From Paraburkholderia heleia NBRC 101817 (lineage in GTDB: Bacteria; Pseudomonadota; Gammaproteobacteria; Burkholderiales; Burkholderiaceae): 64,000 bases of DNA. Made by a program: the position numbers and the translations under genes. This document shows positions 35,857 through 44,527 of the stretch, one piece after another. The notes beneath the pieces are model-generated. The model was not told the origin of the DNA and did not search any database. It saw nothing but the letters and a program-made list of their open reading frames with translations. The first letter of the stretch is position 1; each line of letters opens with the position of its first letter. The stretch lies in contig NZ_BBJH01000008.1 in NCBI RefSeq assembly GCF_000739775.1, positions 62,001-126,000 of the forward strand, given 5' to 3'.

Positions 35857-36561
35857 ATGCGGCGAGCAGATCGACTCTTCCAGATCATCCAGATTCTGCG
35901 ACGCGCAAAGCGTCCGGTGACCGCACGCGTTCTGTCCGATGAGCTGGAAATCTCCGTGCGGACTGTTTATCGCGACATCGCCGATCTGATGGCCCAGCGC
36001 GTGCCCATTTCCGGTGAGGCAGGCATTGGTTACGTGCTCGACCGTTACTACGACATGCCTGCCCTCATGCTGACGCCAGACGAGTTGGAGGCCGCCGTGC
36101 TCGGCGCACAATGGGTCGCCCAGCGAAGCGATCCGGCGCTGGCACGAGCCGCTCAAGATCTGATCGCCAAAATAACGGCAGCGGTGCCGGACCCGTTGAG
36201 ACCCTACATCGCGGAGCCGACAGTCAGCGCGCCGCCGCCGCAATCGTCGCTGGCCGACAGGCTGGACATCGCGCAGGTTCGCGAGTGGATCCGCGTGGGT
36301 CGCAAGCTTCGAATCCGTTACCGCGACGAGCTTGGACGCGCGAGCGAACGCACCATATGGCCGCTGCTCATTGGTTATGCGGATGCTGTCCGGCTGCTTG
36401 TTGCGTGGTGCGAACTACGTCAGGCATTTCGTCACTTCAGGACGGACCGGATTGTCGACGCCGCGTTTCTCAACGAGCCGCACGCGGTGCGGAGAAGAAC
36501 ACTGATGGCAAGGTGGAAAGCGCATATGAAGCAATCGCGCGGGATCGATCTGCCGGAATAA
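35857..36561 (+). CDS. YafY-type HTH-WYL transcriptional regulator
   Basis: A 234-residue regulator: N-terminal winged helix (RADRLFQIIQILRRAKRPVT, LEISVRTVYRDIADLMAQRVPI), and a WYL-type domain (about 130-215, LRIRYRDELGRASERTIWPL and WCELRQAFRHFRTDRI). It lies divergent from the VOC gene over a 148-bp gap, the usual arrangement for YafY-glyoxalase pairs. Confidence 0.92.
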   Translation: MRRADRLFQIIQILRRAKRPVTARVLSDELEISVRTVYRDIADLMAQRVPISGEAGIGYVLDRYYDMPALMLTPDELEAAVLGAQWVAQRSDPALARAAQDLIAKITAAVPDPLRPYIAEPTVSAPPPQSSLADRLDIAQVREWIRVGRKLRIRYRDELGRASERTIWPLLIGYADAVRLLVAWCELRQAFRHFRTDRIVDAAFLNEPHAVRRRTLMARWKAHMKQSRGIDLPE

Positions 36562-36644
36562 ATGCAGCAGACATACGTCATCCCGACTCGGGCCCAGGAG
36601 GCGAGCGTCGGCCGGCGTGTAGTGGAGGATGGGCGTTCCGGTGG

Positions 36645-37592
36645 CTACGTCGCGCCTGTCTCGCGTGCCGCATGGACCAACGCCAACGCGAGTCGTGTCC
36701 CGACCTCGGCGTTGTGTTTCACGAGCGCGATGTTCGTCGCCAGACTGCGTCCACCCGTCAATGTCTCGATGCGAGCCAGCAGGAAGGGCGTCACGGCCTT
36801 GCCTGTGATGCCTTGTGCCGCGGCCTCGGTAAGCGCCTGCTGAGTCAGCGCGTTGATCTCCGCTGACGGCATCGCCGACGCTTCCGGCACGGGTGTGCTC
36901 AACACGACACCGCCCTCGAGGCCCAGGTCCCACTTGGTGCGGATGAAGCGCGCCTGGTCCGCTGCGTCGTCCAGCCGGAAGTCCGCGCGAAAGCCGCTGT
37001 CGCGCGTGTAGAACGCGGCGAAATTGTCCTGCCCGCAACTGAGCACCGGCACGCCGTGCGTTTCCAGATATTCCAGCGTGAGCCCGATGTCCAGGATGGA
37101 CTTCGCGCCGGCACAAACCACCGCCACTGAGGTCTTCGCCAATTCCTGCAGGTCGGCCGAGATGTCAAAGGTTTCCTGCGCGCCCCGGTGCACGCCGCCA
37201 ATGCCGCCAGTGACGAAAACCTCGATGCCGGCCAGCGCGGCACATATCATCGTGCCGGCCACCGTTGTGGCGCCGAGGCCGCCGCCGGACAGCACGGCCG
37301 GCAAGTCGCGGCGGCTAACCTTGTGTACATGACCCGAGCGGCCGAGCCGTTCCAGCTCGTCGTCAGCGAGCCCGATGTGGATTCGCCCGCCGATCAGGGC
37401 AATCGTCGCGGGTTCGGCTCCCGCCATACGGATCAGGGCCTCCACTTCACGCGCAGTGCGAACGTTCTCCGGATAGGGCATGCCGTGAGCGATGATGCTC
37501 GACTCCAGCGCGACAAGCGGGCGGCCGGCGGCCTTGGCAGCGGCTACAGACGCGCTGAATGTCAGCCAGGGGCGTGCGAGGTCTGCAACCAT
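36645..37592 (-). CDS. psuG: pseudouridine-5'-phosphate glycosidase
   Basis: A 315-residue PsuG: PLVALESSIIAHGMPYPENV, VFVTGGIGGVHRGA and VLSCGQDNFAAFYTRDSGF are family hallmarks. It reversibly splits pseudouridine 5'-phosphate to uracil and ribose 5-phosphate. The usual partner kinase (PsuK) is not next to it. The ATG at 37592 behind AAGGAC is preferred over one 63 bp upstream. Confidence 0.93.
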   Translation of the reverse strand: MVADLARPWLTFSASVAAAKAAGRPLVALESSIIAHGMPYPENVRTAREVEALIRMAGAEPATIALIGGRIHIGLADDELERLGRSGHVHKVSRRDLPAVLSGGGLGATTVAGTMICAALAGIEVFVTGGIGGVHRGAQETFDISADLQELAKTSVAVVCAGAKSILDIGLTLEYLETHGVPVLSCGQDNFAAFYTRDSGFRADFRLDDAADQARFIRTKWDLGLEGGVVLSTPVPEASAMPSAEINALTQQALTEAAAQGITGKAVTPFLLARIETLTGGRSLATNIALVKHNAEVGTRLALALVHAARETGAT

Positions 37593-37888
37593 GTCCTTGG
37601 GCCTTTGGGGATTGTGAACTCCGAGTATGCAGCACGGGACCGCTTCACGGCGCATTGTTCACGGGAATCGAGCCGAGGCTCGCCTTTGCGTGCCGATCCT
37701 CGTAACGACAGAGATCGGCCGGTACGGAAGACCAATCATTGGCAAGCTTCTTGCAGGTGAGCCCTCGTTTGAACTTCGTGGTCATCCTCATCGATTGCAG
37801 ATCAAACCTCGGGAAGTGCGCCGGATCTTTGCCTATCCTTCCAGTGTGAGAGTGGCGGTTGCCAGACTTGCGATTACGGGGGAAGGTA
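37593..37888. other. divergent intergenic region psuG / cysteine synthase
   Basis: 296 bp that must hold both promoters. A good ribosome site (GGGGGAAGG) is at its right end. I found no repeat or operator here. Confidence 0.4.
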
Positions 37889-38863
37889 ATGCATGTTCGG
37901 ACGGGTTTTGTCGGGTGCGTAGGCGACACGCCGCTTATCAGGCTCGCGCGTCTCAGCGACGAAACCGGCTGCGAGATTCTCGGTAAGGCCGAATTCATGA
38001 ACCCGGGTGGTTCGGTGAAGGACCGGGCCGCGCTGTCCATTATTCAGGACGCCGAGCGGCGTGGCGAACTCAAGCCCGGCGGCACGGTGGTGGAGGGAAC
38101 CGCCGGCAATACCGGCATTGGCCTTGCCCATATTTGCGCGGCTCGCGGCTATCGCTGCGTTATCGTTATTCCGCAGACGCAGTCTCCCGCGAAAATGGAA
38201 TTGTTGCGCGTCCTTGGTGCTGAAGTCCATGCGGTTCCGGCTGCCCCATACAAGGACCCGAACAACTACCAGAAGATTGCTGGAAGGCTTGCGCAGGAGC
38301 TGGACGACGCGATCTGGGCGAACCAGTTCGACAACCTTGCCAATCGCTGGGCTCACTACGAGACGACCGGCCCTGAAATCTGGCGCGATACCGCTGGCAC
38401 GGTCGATGCGTTCGTCAGTGCCACCGGCACGGGCGGCACCCTCGCCGGCGTGGCCCGCTTCCTGAAAGAGAAGAACCGCGATGTGTGGATCGTTCTCGCC
38501 GACCCGTACGGTAGCGGTTTGTACAGCTACGTGAAGACGGGCGAGATTCACGCAGAAGGCAACTCGATTACCGAAGGGATCGGCTCCAGCCGCCTGACTG
38601 CGAACCTCGAGGGCACGCCGATCGACGACGCTTACCGGGTCGATGACCAGTCATGCGTCACAATGGTCTACCGGTTACTGCGAGAAGAAGGGCTCTATGT
38701 CGGCGGTTCGACAGGCATCAACGTCGCGGCTGCCGTCAGGCTTGCCCGGGAGATGGGGCCGGGGCATACGATCGTCACACTGCTGTGCGACGGCGGTGAG
38801 TTGTACCGATCCCGCCTTTTCAATCTGGACTGGCTGAAACAAAGGGGGCTGTTCCCGGCGTAG
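37889..38863 (+). CDS. cysK: cysteine synthase-family PLP enzyme
   Basis: A 324-residue PLP enzyme of the cysteine synthase/cystathionine beta-synthase family: K44 in NPGGSVKDRAA binds PLP, GTAGNTGIGLA binds its phosphate side, and GGSTGINVAAAVRLA and the C-terminal LCDGGELYRSRLFNLDWLK are typical. It should make cysteine from O-acetylserine and sulfide. The ATG at 37889 has a strong site. Confidence 0.88.
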   Translation: MHVRTGFVGCVGDTPLIRLARLSDETGCEILGKAEFMNPGGSVKDRAALSIIQDAERRGELKPGGTVVEGTAGNTGIGLAHICAARGYRCVIVIPQTQSPAKMELLRVLGAEVHAVPAAPYKDPNNYQKIAGRLAQELDDAIWANQFDNLANRWAHYETTGPEIWRDTAGTVDAFVSATGTGGTLAGVARFLKEKNRDVWIVLADPYGSGLYSYVKTGEIHAEGNSITEGIGSSRLTANLEGTPIDDAYRVDDQSCVTMVYRLLREEGLYVGGSTGINVAAAVRLAREMGPGHTIVTLLCDGGELYRSRLFNLDWLKQRGLFPA

Positions 38864-38925
38864 GCTGCCCGTCAAGCCCGACGTCGCCCACGTTCCCCTT
38901 TGTGTTTATTTTGTGAGGAGGTCAA

Positions 38926-39129
38926 ATGAAAACCAGGGACAAAGGCAATGTGCGCGCATTCGTGCAGACGGCCGAACAGATCGGCGGCTGGGTGTGGGTT
39001 ATCTCGCTTGTCGACTTCGATGCGCGCGAAGTCCGGCGCTCGCTCGTGGCCGAAGAACCGTTCTCCACGGAACGCGCGGCGAAAGACGCGGGCTACGCCC
39101 GTCTCGAAGCGCTCGCGCACGATCAGTAG
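38926..39129 (+). CDS. small conserved-looking protein upstream of glutamine synthetase
   Basis: A 67-residue soluble protein (VRAFVQTAEQIGGWVWVISL, then REVRRSLVAEEPFSTERAA) with a very strong GTGAGGAGG ribosome site and 20 bp before the glutamine synthetase start. Its Trp pair and a C-terminal helix (AAKDAGYARLEALAHDQ) suggest a compact fold. No family recognised; the position suggests a link to nitrogen control. Confidence 0.55.
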   Translation: MKTRDKGNVRAFVQTAEQIGGWVWVISLVDFDAREVRRSLVAEEPFSTERAAKDAGYARLEALAHDQ

Positions 39130-39148
39130 CCGCGCAGGGAGAGTCCTC

Positions 39149-40648
39149 ATGTCTGGTCAACGAGGTACATCGGCGTTCGACGTAGCCGTCGACGCCGGCA
39201 GTTATCGTGTCGCGCGTCCTGATAACCCGCAGCAGGTTATCGAACTACTACGCGAACACAAGATTCAGATCGTCGACCTGAAATTCACTGATCTGCCCGG
39301 TCTTTGGCAGCACTTTTCCATCACCCTGCCCGAGGTGCACGAAGACCTCTTTGCCAACGGTATCGGCTTCGACGGTTCATCGATTCGCGGATTTCAGGAA
39401 ATTCAGGAATCCGACATGCTTCTCAAGCCGGATCCCACGACTGCGTTCATCGATCCTGTGAGCGAAGCGCCCACCCTCTCGATGATCTGCGACGTGATCG
39501 ATCCCGTGCTGCATCAGCCGTACTCGCGCGATCCGCGCTACATCGCGAGGAAGGCCGAAGCATACTTGAAGCAGACCGGAATTGCGACAACGTGCTACTT
39601 CGGGCCCGAGCTCGAGTTCTTCATATTCGACTCGATCCGTTTTGGCCAGGATGCCCATTGCGGCTACTTTTATGTTGAATCTGCCGAAGGGGACTGGAAT
39701 TCGGGTCGTGACGAAGGAGCCTATGGCGGGGGCAACCTCGGTTACAAGCCTCGCTTCAAGGAAGGGTATTTTCCGGCGCCGCCACATGACACGTTGCAGG
39801 ACATCCGCTCGGCGATCGTGTTGTTGCTTCAGCAGGCCGGTGTGCAGGTGGAGGTGCATCACCACGAGGTGGCGACAGCGGGACAGAACGAAATCGACAT
39901 GCGGTTTTCCACCCTTACGCGCATGGCCGACAACGTCATGATCTACAAGTACATCTGCAAGAACGTTGCGCGCCAGCACGGCAAGGTGGCGACGTTTATG
40001 CCGAAGCCGCTTTTCGCCGACAACGCGAGCGGCATGCACTGCCACCAAAGCCTGTGGAAGGACGACGATAACCTGTTCTACGATGCGCACGGCTGGGCGC
40101 TCACGTCCGCCATGTGTCGATGGTATATCGGCGGCCTGCTCAAGCATGCGCCTGCGCTAATGGCGTTCTGCGCGCCGACCACGAACTCCTACAAGCGTCT
40201 CGTGCCCGGATATGAAGCGCCGGTGAATCTGGCAATGTCGCAACGCAACCGCTCGGCGGCCGCGCGCATTCCGATGTATTCCGATTCGCCGAAGGCGCGG
40301 CGCGTCGAGTTTCGGTGTCCCGATCCGTCGGCCAATGCGTACCTCGCCTTCCCGGCAATGCTGATGGCGGGGCTCGACGGCATCGAAAACAGGACAGACC
40401 CAGGCGACCCGCTCGATGTCAATATTTACGACCTGCCTCCAGAGAAGGCGAAGGACGTCCGTCAGGTGCCGGGATCGCTCGATGAATCGCTGAATGCGCT
40501 CGAGGCCGACAACGAGTTTCTGCGCAGAGGCGATGTTTTCACTGAAGATGTCATTGACACGTGGCTCGAGTACAAGCGCAAGCATGAGATCGACGCGATC
40601 AGGCTGCGCCCGCACCCGTGGGAGTTTTACTTGTACTTCGACGTCTGA
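39149..40648 (+). CDS. glnA: type I glutamine synthetase
   Basis: A 499-residue GSI: IGFDGSSIRGFQEIQESDM, FGPELEFFIFD, HHHEVATAGQNEIDMRF, FMPKPLFADNASGMH and the adenylylation site NIYDLPPE (Tyr427) are present. It makes glutamine from glutamate and ammonia and could be adenylylated like the enterobacterial enzyme. It is about 30 residues longer than E. coli GlnA, mainly at the N-terminus (SGQRGTSAFDVAVDAGSYRV). It may be a second copy in the genome. Confidence 0.93.
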   Translation: MSGQRGTSAFDVAVDAGSYRVARPDNPQQVIELLREHKIQIVDLKFTDLPGLWQHFSITLPEVHEDLFANGIGFDGSSIRGFQEIQESDMLLKPDPTTAFIDPVSEAPTLSMICDVIDPVLHQPYSRDPRYIARKAEAYLKQTGIATTCYFGPELEFFIFDSIRFGQDAHCGYFYVESAEGDWNSGRDEGAYGGGNLGYKPRFKEGYFPAPPHDTLQDIRSAIVLLLQQAGVQVEVHHHEVATAGQNEIDMRFSTLTRMADNVMIYKYICKNVARQHGKVATFMPKPLFADNASGMHCHQSLWKDDDNLFYDAHGWALTSAMCRWYIGGLLKHAPALMAFCAPTTNSYKRLVPGYEAPVNLAMSQRNRSAAARIPMYSDSPKARRVEFRCPDPSANAYLAFPAMLMAGLDGIENRTDPGDPLDVNIYDLPPEKAKDVRQVPGSLDESLNALEADNEFLRRGDVFTEDVIDTWLEYKRKHEIDAIRLRPHPWEFYLYFDV

Positions 40649-40795
40649 TCATCCGTGCACACAGTGTCATCCGCATGCGGAGAAGGATGGACGCAATAAC
40701 TATAATGAACTGGGCAGCGCCCGCCTCGCATGACGCGTTTTGGGCTGCGGGGCAGTGAGGGTGCTGCTTCGTCCCCCCTTTGCGCGAGGCAGATC

Positions 40796-41533
40796 ATGCA
40801 ACGCACCGATGCGATCCTCAAGCAGGTAATGGCGGCGTTCGAACGCGAATCGCACCTGAAGCTCCACCATTCTCCCATTCACATCAGCCGCAATAGCGGT
40901 GTCTTGACTGTTGCAGGCGAAGTGCCGGACGTGGCGTCCAGGAAGCGGCTGATTCGGTTGACCCGGACTTACAGCGACGGCGAACCACTCGTCGACGAGC
41001 TGCGCGTCAGCGCTGAGCCGCCGCTTGGCGACGGCGAGTTGCGCACGCGGATCTGCGAAAGGATTTTACAGACGACGGAGTTCCGCAACTGCGTAATTTG
41101 TGCGCGTGTGAAAGGCCAGCTCGAAATGCTGCGCGGCACCATGGACCAGGCCGGCGAGGAAGGCGGGGGCGTTGTGGAGGTAACCGTAGAAGGCGGCGTC
41201 GTGACGCTGACGGGCCAGGTGATGAGCCTGTCGCATCGACGGCTCGCCAGTGTGATCGCGTGGTGGGTCGGCGGGTGCCGGGACGTGGCGAACCTGCTGG
41301 AGTGCGTACCGCCTCAAGCGGATGGAGACGAAGAGATTCACGAGGCCATGGCGCTCGTGCTCGAATCCGATCCCCGCGTTCACGCTGAACAGATCACGAT
41401 CAACGTGGAAAGGAACCAGATTACGCTCGCCGGGTGTGTGGCGACCGACGCCGAGAGGCGCCAGGCAGAGATGGACGCGTGGTGTCTGGACACCCTGGGA
41501 GGTGTGGTCAACCGGATAGCGGTGCGAGCGTGA
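40796..41533 (+). CDS. triple-BON-domain protein
   Basis: A 245-residue protein with three BON-like repeats (about 8-65 with ISRNSGVLTVAGEVPDV, 85-165 with EVTVEGGVVTLTGQVMSLSH, 180-245 with INVERNQITLAGCVATDAER). BON domains usually bind lipid or peptidoglycan at the envelope, but this one has no signal peptide. The GTG of the next gene overlaps its stop. Start ATG at 40796 behind GAGG. Confidence 0.8.
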   Translation: MQRTDAILKQVMAAFERESHLKLHHSPIHISRNSGVLTVAGEVPDVASRKRLIRLTRTYSDGEPLVDELRVSAEPPLGDGELRTRICERILQTTEFRNCVICARVKGQLEMLRGTMDQAGEEGGGVVEVTVEGGVVTLTGQVMSLSHRRLASVIAWWVGGCRDVANLLECVPPQADGDEEIHEAMALVLESDPRVHAEQITINVERNQITLAGCVATDAERRQAEMDAWCLDTLGGVVNRIAVRA

Positions 41534-42510
41534 GCGTATCCAATCTGCGACGCCGGGCACCCTGTGACGGACATCGCGAAACGCATCGCGCTCGCGCAGC
41601 AAGCATCGGGGTCCGCAGGACGCTGTGCACGCTGACCTGTCTGGCGGCATCCTGCCTGCTGTGTCCGAGGCTGTCGGCCCAGGCATCCGACGATGCCGCC
41701 CGCCTGCGGGTCACATACCAGAGCATGAACCGGCTGCTCGACCATAATTCGTTTCATCGGCGGTTGTATCTCGATTCCCAGGAATCTCCATCCACGGTTA
41801 CGGGCGAAATCTACGCTGTCATGGACCACCCGTTCGCAACCGTGAGTGCCGCTCTTGGCGACCCGTCAAAAGGCGCGACCAATTGGTGCGATGTATTGTT
41901 TTTACATCCCAACGTCAAGTACTGCAGTGTTTCCGGCAGTAACAACGGCAACGTCCTGACCGTGAACATCAGCCGGAAGGAAGCCCCGGAAGAACTTGGG
42001 TCTACTTATCGCTTGCGTTTCGCGTATGATGCGCCGATCACGGGTCCGGGATATTTTCACGTAACGCTCCACGCAGACAGTGGCCCGCTTGACACCCGCG
42101 ATTATCAGATCGCCCTCGAAGCGGCATCACTCGATAGCGAGCATACCTTCCTGCATCTGACCTACGCATACAGTTACGGCACGATAGGGCGTCTTGCAAT
42201 AAAAGCCTATCTTTCGACTTTCGGCAGCGGAAAGGTCGGTTTCACCAACGTCGCGGATCCGTCCGCGGAACAGCCGGAATACGTCGATGGGATGCGCGGC
42301 CTCGTGGAGCGCAACACCATGCGCTACTACCTGGCCATCGATGCCTGGCTGGGCGAGCCGCCGGGCACGCCCGACACGCGCCTCGAGCAACGCCTGAGCA
42401 ACTGGTTTAGCGCCAGTGAGCAATATCCGCGACAGCTGCACGAAATCGATCGGCAGCAGTATATGGAAATGAAACAACAGGAGTACCGGCGCCAACAGAC
42501 GGAGCAATAA
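41530..42510 (+). CDS. exported protein, SRPBCC/START-like
   Basis: A 326-residue protein starting at a GTG that overlaps the BON gene's stop (GTGA). After a long basic leader the hydrophobic core TLCTLTCLAASCLLCPRLSA gives a signal peptide. The mature part contains a SRPBCC/START-like stretch (GEIYAVMDHPFATVSAALGD, later GRLAIKAYLSTFGSGKVGF) that would bind a lipid or steroid-like ligand, an inference from pattern only. The C-terminus is Gln/Arg-rich. Confidence 0.6.
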   Translation: MSVSNLRRRAPCDGHRETHRARAASIGVRRTLCTLTCLAASCLLCPRLSAQASDDAARLRVTYQSMNRLLDHNSFHRRLYLDSQESPSTVTGEIYAVMDHPFATVSAALGDPSKGATNWCDVLFLHPNVKYCSVSGSNNGNVLTVNISRKEAPEELGSTYRLRFAYDAPITGPGYFHVTLHADSGPLDTRDYQIALEAASLDSEHTFLHLTYAYSYGTIGRLAIKAYLSTFGSGKVGFTNVADPSAEQPEYVDGMRGLVERNTMRYYLAIDAWLGEPPGTPDTRLEQRLSNWFSASEQYPRQLHEIDRQQYMEMKQQEYRRQQTEQ

Positions 42511-42616
42511 CCAGGAAACCCGGTATCAGCGTCCGGCTGTCCGGCGCGCCGATTGCCGCAAGACCCATTCCGGCAAAGCCACACGGCACGCCTTGATGGT
42601 TACGCTGCGAAGTGCG

Positions 42617-42630
42617 TTGACTTGCGTCAA
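42617..42630 (+). promoter_or_regulatory. FNR/ANR-like box TTGAC-TTGC-GTCAA upstream of the Usp gene
   Basis: A perfect TTGAC-N4-GTCAA palindrome. A -10-like TATGAA lies at 42655-42660, which puts the box near -41.5 of the inferred start, the class II FNR/ANR position. It is followed by the Usp gene at 42694. Confidence 0.55.
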
Positions 42631-42693
42631 ATGCCCGTGACCGCTCCACGGCAGTATGAAAGCGAATCTCCCCCATCGATCGTGAGGTCCGCT

Positions 42694-43644
42694 ATGACTG
42701 CTGGAGACACCCCCGTTCCGTTCACGAGGATCCTCGTCGCGGTGGATTCCACGCCCGCGTCGGCGGCAGCGCTCAGTTACCTGCGCGGTCTCCTGTGTCC
42801 GGGCGCTACCGTGCGCATGGTGGCCGTGGCCGAGAACCCGCGCACGCTGGTGCCGCTGGGGGGCTGGGCCGGGGCGCAGCTCCAGGCGGCAAGGGACGAA
42901 CTGCGGCTTGATGCAGAGGCAGCGATAAAGACCGCGCGATCCAGACTGGATGGCTGCGGCGCGGAACTCGAGGACCAGCTCATCGACCTTTGCAGGGTAG
43001 GCGGTGACCTTGTCCACGCGCTCGCCGAAGCGATATCGCACTGGTCACCCGATCTGGTCGTCCTCGGAGCGCGTCATCATCGAGCCTTGATGCGCTGGGT
43101 GGAGGGAGAGATATCCGCGCCGCTCACGCGGCTGCTTCACGCGCCGATCCTGATCGTCCCGGTCGAATATGAAGGTGGGCTCGACGGCCCTCCTGCGCGG
43201 ATCCTGTTCGCGACCGACGGTAGCGACGCGTCCATGAACGCCTTGCGTGCGGGTGCGAGGCTCGTGGCGCCACGCTCGGAGTGGCGCGTCGTCTACGTCG
43301 TCGATCGACTGCTTGCACCCGGGACCGGACCGTTCGAGCAACAGTTCGAAGACTCGCTGACGAAGGGCGGCCAGGTCGCCCTCAAGGTGGCAGGCGACGA
43401 ACTTGCCGCGTACGAACAGCAAAACGATTGGGCTGTGGAGACGGCGCTGATCAGGACTGACAGCACGTATGACGACGTGCCGCATGCGATCGACCGCGAG
43501 GCGCGGAGCTGGAAGGCGCAGCTTGTCGTCCTCGGAACACACGGGCGACGCGGTCTTACACGCTGGCTGCTTGGCAGCGTCGCTGAACGAACGCTGCGAC
43601 TGACGTCGGTTCCGCTTTTGCTCGTGCCACCGGCCGATAGTTAG
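42694..43644 (+). CDS. tandem universal stress protein (UspA x2)
   Basis: A 316-residue protein made of two Usp domains (about 8-150 and 165-312). The first begins FTRILVAVDSTPASAAAL and has a degenerate-looking ATP loop (GARHHRALMRWVEGEISAPL); the second has ILFATDGSDASMNAL and GTHGRRGLTRWLLGSVAER, typical of ATP-binding Usp. The start is chosen for its GAGG site. An FNR-like box precedes it, suggesting expression under low oxygen. Confidence 0.88.
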   Translation: MTAGDTPVPFTRILVAVDSTPASAAALSYLRGLLCPGATVRMVAVAENPRTLVPLGGWAGAQLQAARDELRLDAEAAIKTARSRLDGCGAELEDQLIDLCRVGGDLVHALAEAISHWSPDLVVLGARHHRALMRWVEGEISAPLTRLLHAPILIVPVEYEGGLDGPPARILFATDGSDASMNALRAGARLVAPRSEWRVVYVVDRLLAPGTGPFEQQFEDSLTKGGQVALKVAGDELAAYEQQNDWAVETALIRTDSTYDDVPHAIDREARSWKAQLVVLGTHGRRGLTRWLLGSVAERTLRLTSVPLLLVPPADS

Positions 43645-43688
43645 GCCGTTAGGGGCCGCCATGACATCAAGGTAGGGGGCGCGAACGC

Positions 43689-43702
43689 TTGATGTATGTC
43701 AA
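43689..43702 (+). promoter_or_regulatory. FNR/ANR-like box TTGAT-GTAT-GTCAA upstream of the Spy-like gene
   Basis: One mismatch to the FNR consensus TTGAT-N4-ATCAA. A -10-like TACGAT at 43724-43729 would place the box at about -41. Confidence 0.5.
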
Positions 43703-43873
43703 TCGAGGAGTCGTGGACGTGCATACGATGACGTTGCGATTCGCCATGGATGCCCGCTGGCTCCGATCGTTTCGCTCGTTATGAAGCGATACGAATCAAT
43801 CGCGTTTCCCGCCACGCCATACGCCGAATATCGGGTTATCGGAATGTGGGTTGGCCTGATGCGGAGGTACATG

Positions 43874-44425
43874 ATGAACCCCAGGTTTTTCTCTTCGCGT
43901 GCGTTACGACATTGCGTCGTCGCGGTGCTGGTTGCTTTGCCATGTGCATTTTCCCTCGCGCAGCCAGCCGATAGTCCGCCCGCCGGAGGCAACGGACCAT
44001 ACGGTGGCGGCCCCGGCATGATGGGAGGTTGCGACGGCGACTGCATGGGCGCAGCAATGATGGGTTCGGGCATGGGCGGCGCCGGCATGGGCGGCGCCGG
44101 CATGATGGATGGCTACGGCTGTGGCGTCGGCCACGTCGGCTGGGACCCCGGCCTGAAACTGTCGCGCGACCAGCAAACGCGCATGAATGCGATCGTTGGT
44201 CAATCGCGCAAGGCGCGCTGGCTACTGATGGGCAAGATGCTCGATGAACAATCGACGCTTCGCGGTCTTTATGCGTCGCCCAAACGCGACCAGGCCGCCA
44301 TCGACGCCAGTTACGCCACCATGCGCGACCTGCGCAAGCAGATGTATGCGATCTCCGCCGACGAACACAAGCGTATCGACGCCCTGTTGACCCGCGAGCA
44401 GCGCGAACGGCTGCGCGAATACTGA
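43874..44425 (+). CDS. Spy/CpxP-like periplasmic protein with Met/Gly-rich segment
   Basis: A 183-residue exported protein (signal peptide ending FSLAQPAD). A Gly/Met-rich segment (MMGSGMGGAGMGGAGMMDGY) encoded by tandem 15-base repeats is followed by a helical LTXXQ-like domain (LKLSRDQQTRMNAIVGQSRK, later KQMYAISADEHKRIDALLTR). It fits Spy/CpxP chaperones or periplasmic metal sensors. Of two adjacent ATGs, the second (43874) has the better spacing to GGAGG. An FNR-like box lies 170 bp upstream. Confidence 0.8.
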   Translation: MNPRFFSSRALRHCVVAVLVALPCAFSLAQPADSPPAGGNGPYGGGPGMMGGCDGDCMGAAMMGSGMGGAGMGGAGMMDGYGCGVGHVGWDPGLKLSRDQQTRMNAIVGQSRKARWLLMGKMLDEQSTLRGLYASPKRDQAAIDASYATMRDLRKQMYAISADEHKRIDALLTREQRERLREY

Positions 44426-44527
44426 CGCGAAATCGAAGCCCGCAACGCGTGGCCAGCTTCGGTCGAGGCCGCGGGTTTCGCTGGATTCGCCGCCCGACGA
44501 GCGTGCACGCGCTTGTGGAGGATTGAC

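Noticed and set aside
40668..40683. CCGCATGCGG palindrome after glutamine synthetase as terminator
   Set aside because: Short stem with no loop and no T tract; too weak.
42555..42600. GGTTAC on the minus strand upstream of the Usp gene as a fourth SigF promoter
   Set aside because: The base pattern 16 nt away is TGGC, not CGAA.
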